Under the pieces are notes generated by a model. It saw nothing but the letters and a program-made list of their open reading frames with translations, was not told the origin of the DNA and searched no databases. A DNA stretch of 64,000 nt from Haberlea rhodopensis (Eukaryota > Streptophyta > Magnoliopsida > Lamiales > Gesneriaceae), in contig CAJQUN010000058.1 in NCBI GenBank assembly GCA_907163345.1, positions 1,178,001-1,242,000 of the forward strand. Direction: 5' to 3'. Positions 55,742-64,000 of the stretch are shown here, in pieces. Within the stretch, counting starts at the first letter, position 1; each line of letters opens with the position of its first letter. The position numbers were made by a program, and so were the translations under genes.

Positions 55742-56016
55742 TGTTATAAAAAATCAATGTTCAAACACAAGATAAAAGTAAATTATAAGATCAGTATATG
55801 AATAGGATAAAGCTATTCATTTCATTATCTATATATATTAACTTGTTACAAAATGCTTGATATATTAAAGCATCAAGAGTTATAAGTCGGTTAAGGTGAC
55901 TTGATGTCATAAAGATTTACAAGATACTTAATGGACTTGATATCCTTAACTTAAATGGTTTATAACACTTCAATAAGTTATAACTTCATTAGATATCCAT
56001 ATATATTGTGTCCACG
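55742..56016 (-). repeat. 5' LTR of the copia element
   Basis: Plus-strand TGTTATAAAAAATC to GTGTCCACG. Diverged from 47408-47693 by many substitutions and small deletions; the CA end has become CG. Confidence 0.8.
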
Positions 56017-56140
56017 ATAAGAATTATATTTTTTTTGTCACATTTTAAGTATAATTTTAATAAGGCCTAATACTAAGATCAAATATGAAGAGCTAATAAA
56101 TTATAATCAGGCCAAAAAGTATATGTATCAATATCTTAAA

Positions 56141-57284
56141 AGGGAAAATTACATATACCACTTACAAAACTTTAATTCAATTAAAGCTGGGCAAAAATAA
56201 CATTTCTTAACAATCCATGTTTTGAAAAAGTTAATTCACGTAGGTCAAATTTCATAACATTTGTTTATTAGATCATTTTTGTTTACTAAAATACCCTTTG
56301 ATTAAAAAACAATAGGTCAAAACCAAACACAAATCTTCCCCATCTCTTTTTTCGAATACTTCAACCAACCATTCTTCTCCATCTCTTTCTTATCCAGCCA
56401 GATCTGAATTGCAGAATCGACGTGCCTTTTTTCTTCAATCGCCAACCGTCTTTTTCTTTCTTCCCCGTCTCTTTCAACCTCCAAATAAGATCGAAACATT
56501 GACGTACATTTTTCCACATATCTTAAGCCAGTTGTAGGTCTGAATTTCAGAATCGGGGTGCCTTTTTTCTTCAATTGCCGATCGTCTCTTTCTTTCTTCT
56601 CCATCTCTTTCAACCTCCAACCAAATCGAAGAGCTGACGTACATTTTTTCCACATATCTGAAGCCAGTCGTAGGGTTGGATAGGGGGTGGTGAGTCGGGG
56701 TGGCACTGCCATGATAGTGGCGGTGGGATTCGGTGTATTTGAAGCAGTGTGGTCTTGCTTCTGGTGGTGGAGTTGGTGGTCGTTATGTGGATTATAGTGT
56801 TTGGAAGAAGAAGAAAAATCTTCGTCATCCATGAGAATGTTGAAGCATTATTCTTATTGACAAGTATTTTGCTTGGAGGATTTAGAGCTTTGGTGTTGGT
56901 TTTGTGCTTCGTCATCCATGAGAATGTTGAAGCATTATTCTTGTTGATAAGTATTTTGCTTGGAGGATCTAGAGCTTTGGTGTTGGTTTTGTGATTCTTG
57001 GGGAATCGAATTAAGCGGAAAGGAGAATGGGAAGAGTTTGTTAGATTTCTTCCCCTTCTTGAGTTTTTTTTATGAGAATGTACATCGATAATACAAAAAA
57101 TGTGCATCGATGCACGACCAAGTACATCAATGCACTTGCTATAGTGAATCGGTTTGCATGTGCTATAGTGCACATAGGGTTATTATTATCCTTTTATTAA
57201 AAAATTAACCTAAATAAATTGATATTTTTTTGTGGAATGATTCAAATTAATATTTTGAACTTGATACCGACATGTAACTCTCCC
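56141..57284. mobile_element. Mutator-like (MULE) element upstream of the CK2 pseudogene
   Basis: Exact 9-bp duplication TATCTTAAA at 56132-56140 and 57285-57293. Terminal repeats: left AGGGAAAATTACATATACCAC, right in reverse GGGAGAGTTACATGTCGGTAT. The interior has two tandem duplications: about 130 bp at 56430-56680 and about 87 bp at 56826-56994. Minus-strand open frames cover these (for example MDDEDFSSSSKHYNPHNDHQ at 56832), but I recognise no domain. Near 57095-57180 there are several TGCATCGATGCAC-like and AGTGCA words reminiscent of the minisatellite in the first MULE. Confidence 0.8.
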
Positions 57285-57781
57285 TATCTTAAATGCCGTT
57301 GGCCCAACAGCCAAATTAGTCTCATCCAGCCGGTCCAGTGAATGAACAAACAAAAGAAAAGAAATCCACAATGCAATAACTAAATTCAGGTGTAATCGGA
57401 ATCTCTGACTCTCTTGAGTCCAAATCCTTTGAAAATCTTCTCCAGCAGCAGTGCCGAAGCTTGAGATGTCGCGAGCTCGCGTTTACGCTGACGTCAACCT
57501 TCATCGCGCTCGAGATTATTGGGATCACGAGTCGCTCACCGTTCAATGGGGGTATGAATATCTGGAGATGCCGTGGCTGCATTTTTCCCCACTTTTTCCG
57601 TGTTGTTTCATGATTTTATTTTCATATTCATATACTTCTTATTGAAGATCTCGGGAATTGTTTTTGTTTCTTGATTGATTTAATGTGTGCGTTAACAGTC
57701 TATTGCATTCGACTTTGTGGACATAGATTTTATTATATTTTTTTTATTATTATTGAGGTAGGTATAAGCTTGTGGAACAAC

Positions 57782-58819
57782 GGAATTATTTAAGAGATTA
57801 ACCTCCTTTTGTATGTCATTTAGATATATAACCTCACATTTTTTATTCATTTACTTTTACTATTTTACGCTTTTAAAATAATTCTCTCCCCAAACAAACA
57901 AATTAATACCGATTTCCAGGAAGATGTTTGGAGGAGGCGGAAATACGTTATTTCCCGCTTTTTGGAGCAGAATGACCTCACATTTGATAACAATATATTG
58001 CCTCGGCTCCGGTTATTTGGACAATTGTTGAGGTTATTTTCTACTTATTTAAGAAATTATAGTTGAATTAGAAGTTTTTCTCCTTGTTGTTTGATCCTTG
58101 TATTAATGCATCTTGAGTTTTTGTGACAAAATTTATCATATTGCTGCTCCTCGCACCATTTATGTTTACTGTCAATATGCTAGATGCTCATTCTTTTCCC
58201 TTTCCAGCATGTGTTATATGACTTAAATTATGGCATAGGTTCAGTTTCTAAAACTTCTTATATGTAAGTATACATAGAATTCAAAATACTATGCTATACT
58301 GGCAAAACAATTCTATACTTTTTGAATGTTAGATTAGAAACCTCATTAGCTTAAATGTCCGAAGAACAATATGATTCTTGACTCATTTTCTTAATTAATC
58401 TACATACACGAGCAATTTTTGAGGAAGAAACAAGATTAAACAAAATCCCACATGATTTTCATCATAAACCATCAAGATTCAAACCATAACACATATTCAG
58501 AGAAATGGAAACCCAACTGCTGTGGAGATTAAAAATTTGATTAATACCAAATTGCTGTAGTTTTCAAGTTATGATAATCGAACAAACAAATTGAAGGATT
58601 TTTAGAAGAAGGAAAAATAATAGAAGATGCGCAAAAGCACATACTTTCATATTTTGCAGAGATGGAAAAGTGAGGATTTGGGTTAATTAGGATTTGGCTA
58701 GGAAGGTTAATCTTGGCAAAATGTATAATTAATTTTTAAGGTTAGTTAACAAAAAAATAAGCGGAGAAGGTTAAAATTATAAAAAATGGTTTGACGAGAG
58801 TCGTTTTTCAAATTGTCCC
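57782..58819. mobile_element. Mutator-like (MULE) element in intron 1 of the CK2 pseudogene
   Basis: Direct repeats TGGAACAAC at 57773-57781 and 58820-58828 (11 bp match if the next GG is included). The ends GGAATTATTTAAGAG (left) and GGGACAATTTGAAAA (right, reversed) are weakly inverted, and TTAACCTCC/TTAACCTTCTCC pair further in. No transposase. Confidence 0.6.
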
Positions 58820-59608
58820 TGGAACAACGGGAGCACTTCGTTCGCTTTTCCAAACCTGATCGAGGTGAAATGAAATTTTTCCCAACAAAGTCTAGGATTA
58901 TTAGTTAGTCAGATAATCTTGAGTAACTGCTTTGGGGGTTATTGCCACATATTTTTTTGAGTAAACTTGTGGTTGTTTTCTTGGTTTGGTAGCATGACAT
59001 TCATTTTCTTGTGTATTCAGTGATCAAGATGACTATGAGGTTATTCGAAAAGTGGGAAGGGGGGAAATACAGCGAAGTCTTTGAAGGTATAAATGTCACG
59101 AACAAAGAAAGGTGTATTATCAAAATTCTCAAACCAGTCAAAAAGAAGAAGGTAAGTAATGTTCATCGTTGTATTGTGCTGAATGAGAAAAAATATACTT
59201 GATAAGACTTGGATTTTGATGGAATGGCAAAGGTCAATTTTATGTGAGTTTTCTTGGCTCTGATTCTAGTGAACCTTAATATATGTGTGTTCGATGGTCT
59301 TTAAGTCTGTATCTAAGTTGCAATTTTTGTGTTTATTTTCTTTTGAATGGTTCATATTGAAAAACATTTGAAGAAACATTCCATTATGAAGCATTAAATT
59401 TAAAGATAGTTTTCTCCTCGGTCGGGTAGAATGGTCTGTTTTCGTTCCATTTATGATATTTTTGCAATTTATTGGATTGATGATGTGGCTGGGTATTGCT
59501 AATTATTTTTACTTTTTTATTATACTACATGTATGTATTTATATTTCACTGTTCATCTTGTTATGTAAAGATAGCTTCTATATCTGATGATGTATTTTTC
59601 TTGTTATT

Positions 59609-59711
59609 TGATACCAATCCAGAAGTCATCGAGATCTTTTACAATAATGATATTATTTTGAACTCCAATCCAGAAGTCATCGAGATCTTTTAAAATAATG
59701 ATGTTATTTTG
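59609..59711. repeat. Tandem duplication of about 49 bp in CK2 intron 2
   Basis: AATCCAGAAGTCATCGAGAT and the following TCTTTTA(C/A)AATAATGAT occur twice in a row just before the exon 3 acceptor. Confidence 0.9.
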
Positions 59712-61230
59712 AACTTGTGCAGAACTGCAGATAAAGAGGGAAATAAAGATTCTTCAAAATTTGTGTGGAGGGCGCAATATTGTGAAGCTGCTTGATATAG
59801 TGAGAGATCAGCACTCGAAAACCCCTAGTTTGGTTTTTGAATATGTGAACAGCACTGATTTTAAAGTTTCGTACCCAACATTGACAGACTATGACATACG
59901 ATACTACATATACGAGTTTCGGAAGATATAATTATGTCATAAATCTTCTAGCTTCCTGAACGTTTTCATTTCCAATTGGTCTGGTTCCTTTATAGACGTG
60001 GTAGTTTTTTATTTTTGTTTTCTTAATTTGGAGTTCATAATACCTCCTTAGATTTTAAGTTTATGTACTTGTCTTGAATTAGAAAGTTTAGTGATTCAAA
60101 TTAGGTATCTCTCTTTTATGAGAGATAAATAGTTTAAAAATCAAAGCATTGTAAACTCTAATCCGCCAATATATATTCCTTTTTCATTAACTAGATATAA
60201 TCTAAAAGATGATGAAGAGCATGTGTGGACCTTTTGGAGCTTCCTATAATCAAGCTGAGTGAGCAAGTTCGGGATAATAAATGAAGCGTGTAGAAGCTGA
60301 ACTTTGTTCACTTATCCTGCATGATGCAGATTTTTCATGGAGTTGAGTTTCTTGCCAAGTTATTAGACAGCTATTTAACAGCCGCTTACATGTATGGTGA
60401 AATTATAGGGTGTTTAAAGTGCTTCTATTTAGTTATAGACTTGAAAATAAGAAAGGTTCAGTACAGGGTTAGTTGATCATGTAAAAGAACTTCAGGTTTA
60501 TTCAGTCAATTTACACATTTACTATTACTACAAGTATTAGTATTTGGTTATGATGTTCTAGCTAATTAGAGGCTTTATGCATAACTCGAGCAATTTGAAA
60601 TTGGGCTTTTCTTATCTTTAAAACTGGATGGTACTCGTCTTGCTATTTTTGATTTCGTGTTCCTCATTTTCAACGTTAATTTTGTATGAGATTACAATGC
60701 TTGCTGTCTCCTTTTTCTACTGCTTAGCCTTTCCTTCAACATAAGATGCTAATGATGCTGGTTTTGATATCTGCTGTATCAGTTTGGAGTCATAGTTGGT
60801 GACTTTACAAGGACACTTCTCCTTTTTCTGAATTCTTCTGACTTCCATATCTTAAAATAGACAAGTTGAATTTTAATCCGTATTTAGCATATGAGGGCGG
60901 GGGTAGAGTTTATTGGTGAATTGAATATGATAAAGACAGTTACTCTAGGTGATTTGGGTGAAGATCTATTTTTATCTGATGCCTGTGATTGATCGTATAA
61001 TTTAACACACTTCAGTCCAAAAGGATTGCATTTGGGTTTGCTTTTTTTTTTTTTCTTTAAGAAAAAGAAGGAAATATCTTCAGATCACGTCAGATGATTC
61101 TTGTTGGTTGGCTTTCCAACAAGTCTTAAAGATGTCTATACATGATTCGTGTTTAACTGATGTTCAAATATTAAAAATGCAGGCCCTCACATCGTTATGA
61201 TTGATCATGAATTGCGAAAACTTCGTCTGA

Positions 61231-61320
<90 letters not shown>

Positions 61321-61480
61321 TAATCTATTTGTAAGGTAGATGAGGGTAAGGAAAAGGGTCAGGGTGCATCTTGATGTAAGTTATCCTTTAGTCCCTATAT
61401 TCGAGATACATATAATGTTTTTATGAATATAATTTTCTCATAATGCTCTCAGCCTCTTCCCAATGCCAATATAGAGTTAA

Positions 61481-61681
<201 letters not shown>

Positions 61682-61778
61682 TGATTGAATTATCATTACT
61701 TCTAATTTGCAGATTTTTCGGAAAGAGCCATTCTTCTATGACCATGATAATCGCCATCAGCTCGTCAAAATAGCCAGG

Positions 61779-62217
61779 GTATTGGGAAATTAAATTAAAA
61801 TAGCAATTGAAAATTTGCAGTAATTTATTGCTGTATAAGATTCTTAATTGCTATATTGCTTCTTTTCTTCTAATTAATAGTTGACTGATTGACATGGACT
61901 ATAAGGTCCAATGTTTTTTGGTTTAGCTTTTCGTTGAGTTTTCAAAAGCTACTGAAATGCTGCAGTATTGGATATCCTACTTAAGTTTTTTGAAGCACAA
62001 TTGCATCAATATTTTGATGTCCTTTTCATCTATTTGCAGCCCTACCATAATGTTATCTGCCCTCATTTCCTGAATGAGGGGTTCTGCTTACTCTTCTATT
62101 TGATTCTGTCCATTCTTTGAAGAGTTTGTGTGGAAGAGGAGAAATCTGTACATTATGTCAAATAACATGTTTGTCCTCTGACGGTCACTCTATCAATCGT
62201 CTTCTAACCATCCATTC
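61779..62217. other. Intron-like remainder after the last CK2 exon
   Basis: The family's next exon (VLGTDEL...) is not found. A TTTGCAG at about 62033-62039 is followed by sequence with no kinase similarity. The region ends at the hAT element. Confidence 0.6.
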
Positions 62218-63520
62218 TAGGCTGCCCAGAATTGGGTCCAAACCCGACCCGATCGGGTATTTCCCTACTTTATCGGGTTTTTTCGGGTTTCTGAATTGAT
62301 CGGGATATAAGTTTCTCAGGTTCGGGTTCGGAAAAAAAAATCGGGTTGGGTACCCGTGTACCCGACCCCGAAAGAATTTTTAATTAAAATATGGTTTCTG
62401 CTACTACGTTGTTAGTTGCTACCCGATCAATAATTAGGTTTTCTCAATTTCCAATCTCACACTCTCACTCTCACTCAGTCACTCTCATTATCGTCTCTCT
62501 CAGGGGCGCATTTCAGTTCTTCACTCCAAAAAAAAAACTCTTAGTCTTAAGCTTCACCTTCTCAACTCAACACGCAAGGCTCAAGTTGTCTCCTTCAAGG
62601 CTTCATCGCAAGTCGTATCCGTCCAAAAAACGCTGCGACTCCAGCCCTTTCATGCTCTGAGGTATGAGGTTTCTGTGTCTGATTATTTTTTATGATTTCA
62701 TTTGTTGTGTTTTTTTTTTACTTTCATTTGTTGTGTTTTTTTTTACTTTCATTTGTTGTGATTTGGCTGATGGAAATCATGGAATGGTTGAGGATTAGAA
62801 TGGTTGATATGCTTTCAGGCTGAATTCTGAATGTTTTATTTTGGCCGTACCGTATTGTGAATTATTCATCTTTTCGAATTGCTATGTGAATTGTGATAGT
62901 TTGAGTTGTGAATGTTTCATTTCTGTTTTTAACTGATTCTATATATTATTTTTACCAATTAAAATACAGTTTGTATCCTTCAGAAATTAGTCTGTGAAAA
63001 ATGTTGAGCCATGAAAGTGATACACATTTTGAACCTCAAACAACACCAAACCCAAGCCAAAGTGATGGTTTAGATTTAGAAGAGCGGGATGAAAACAAGA
63101 TAAGTGATAAAGAGGGGTCGTCTAAAAAGAGAAAAACATACTAGTCAAGGTCGGAGTTTTGGACTCATTTTGATAGAATTGATTGTCCTAACGAGAATAT
63201 TAGGAAGGGTAAATGCAAATATTGTGGTGTCGAAATTAGAGCCGATCCAAAAAAACATGGAACAAAGGGTCTTCAAAACCACATAAATGCGTGCAAAAAA
63301 ACCCCGCTTGAATTGGAAACAAATCAAATGCGACTTAAGATGCAAAAATCTTTCATGGATGATGACAAAGACCCTCGTCCTTGTAATTGGAGATTTGATG
63401 AGACTAAAGTTATTGTGCATTATGTTGATTGTTGATGAACTTCCATTTAAGCATGTTGAGAATGAGGGGTTCAAACATTTTATGTCGATTATTTGTCAAC
63501 CACATGCAAATCCTCCTCAA
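62218..63520 (+). pseudogene. hAT transposase N-terminal half with BED zinc finger (RICESLEEPER-like)
   Basis: The left end TAGGCTGCCCAGAATTGGGT followed by GGGTACCC/GACCCGA words (62218-62380) is typical of plant hAT ends. From ATG 63001: MLSHESDTHFEPQTTPNPSQ up to a TAG at 63142. In a shifted frame comes the BED zinc finger: FWTHFDRIDCPNENIRKGKC, KYCGVEIRADPKKHGTKGLQ and NHINAC. After another frame change, VDELPFKHVENEGFKHFM. All are in the order of plant hAT transposases. It stops at about 63520, where the inverted C-terminal half begins. The stop and frameshifts make it inactive. Confidence 0.85.
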
Positions 63521-64000
63521 TAGACATAGGAGCTAACAATCCACGAAGTCAATCTTGAGAACATATTAGAGCTTGAATTGTTTTAAGTAACAAATAGCTC
63601 CTAAAGGCATCAAGCACACGTCCTCCTGTGCTAAATGCTAAATGCGGCTTCTGAAGCAACAATGGAAACTTGAATTGCTAGCACATCCCGAGCTATCCTA
63701 GAAAGAACTGGAAACCTATGTGCATTCATCTTCCACCAACTTAAAATGTCAAAACCATCGTCATCATCAATCTCAGCTTCTTTAGCTATATATCTATTAA
63801 ACTCCGGCTTGACATGCTCACTGTTACCTCCACTCTTCAACTTCTAGAACTCAGTTTTCAAATAAGATTTTTGCCTCTACGAAGGATCAGGATGACGGGG
63901 TTTACTAACACTAGAATCAACACTAATAGTTGATACAATATGTGAGCCATACACAAATGATTCATCATATATCCCTTTGTATTCATCGAACAAAGTATAC
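63505..64000 (-). pseudogene. hAT transposase C-terminal half, inverted, runs off the window
   Basis: On the minus strand from the right edge: YTLFDEYKG, a Ser-rich segment, then (63840-63631) KPEFNRYIAKEAEIDDDDGF, DILSWWKMNAHRFPVLSRIA and RDVLAIQVSIVASEAAFS. This is the hAT dimerisation domain. After a frameshift follow GGRVLDAFRSYL, IQALICSQD and MSIEEDL, the usual end. It is oriented against the N-terminal half, meeting it tail to tail at about 63505-63525, where a short stretch can be read as either half. Confidence 0.85.

Larger units (their letters stand above)
47408..56016 (-). mobile_element. Ty1/copia element, decayed, with nested insertions
   Basis: Two related LTRs (47408-47693 and 55742-56016) flank copia-type gag, pre-integrase, reverse transcriptase and RNase H remnants in minus order. 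A primer-site region lies next to the right LTR, where the minus strand reads ACACGTTATCAGTACGA. A polypurine tract (AAGAGGGACTAT) lies next to the left LTR. Insertions: LTR fragments (48315-49863), a non-LTR retroposon (51325-52353) and a solo gypsy LTR (53072-55088). Without them the element is about 4 kb. LTR divergence is high, so it is old. I found no clear target duplication. Confidence 0.85.

Overview
This is nuclear DNA of a flowering plant, most likely a eudicot. The evidence is spliced plant genes with GT-AG introns, plant-type Ty3/gypsy and Ty1/copia retrotransposons, an RTE LINE with a TTG-repeat tail, hAT and Mutator-like DNA transposons, a plant SINE and a plastid rRNA fragment. 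I cannot name the species. About nine tenths of the window is transposable-element sequence, much of it nested.

Layout. 1-690: two LTR remnants. 691-2090: a decayed DUF4371/ZMYM1-like hAT transposase (minus). 2202-5087: a Mutator-like element (9-bp target duplication) carrying a large 21-bp minisatellite. 5745-7775: inverted copia-like LTR arms around a gypsy LTR fragment. 7853-9468: a SINE split by a solo LTR. 9728-22850: an RTE LINE (minus) interrupted by a full-length, open chromovirus (Tekay/Del-like) at 11091-21054, one of whose LTRs carries another solo LTR (19386-20556). 24102-24758: a small two-exon gene encoding 83 aa (minus). 26270-29054: a four-exon Mpv17/PMP22-family gene (minus) with a plastid 23S rRNA fragment in an intron. 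29832-31052: a putative TIR element holding a second Mutator-like element. 31348-46773: a Tat-type gypsy element (plus) with an antisense, intron-containing accessory gene. It is interrupted by a young gag-only gypsy derivative (37799-43289) whose two LTRs have equal length and look identical. 46774-47235: possible mitochondrial DNA. 47408-56016: a decayed copia element (minus) with at least three insertions. 56141-57284: a third Mutator-like element. 57466-61778: a casein kinase II alpha pseudogene with introns, containing a fourth Mutator-like element. 62218-64000: hAT transposase halves facing each other.

Only two loci look like working host genes: the 83-aa protein gene and the Mpv17/PMP22 gene. 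Both are on the minus strand and each joins into an exact open frame. The chromovirus polyprotein (1495 aa, all catalytic motifs present) is the only apparently intact transposon gene. The gag-only element has no polymerase and would need enzymes from another element.

The least explained observations are these. Two unrelated LTR families each carry clusters of 12-14 bp CpG-containing perfect palindromes. The gag-only element has a hairpin plus an internal polypurine tract just after its ORF. The Tat element's antisense gene appears to be spliced. The first Mutator-like element holds a minisatellite whose units occur in both orientations.
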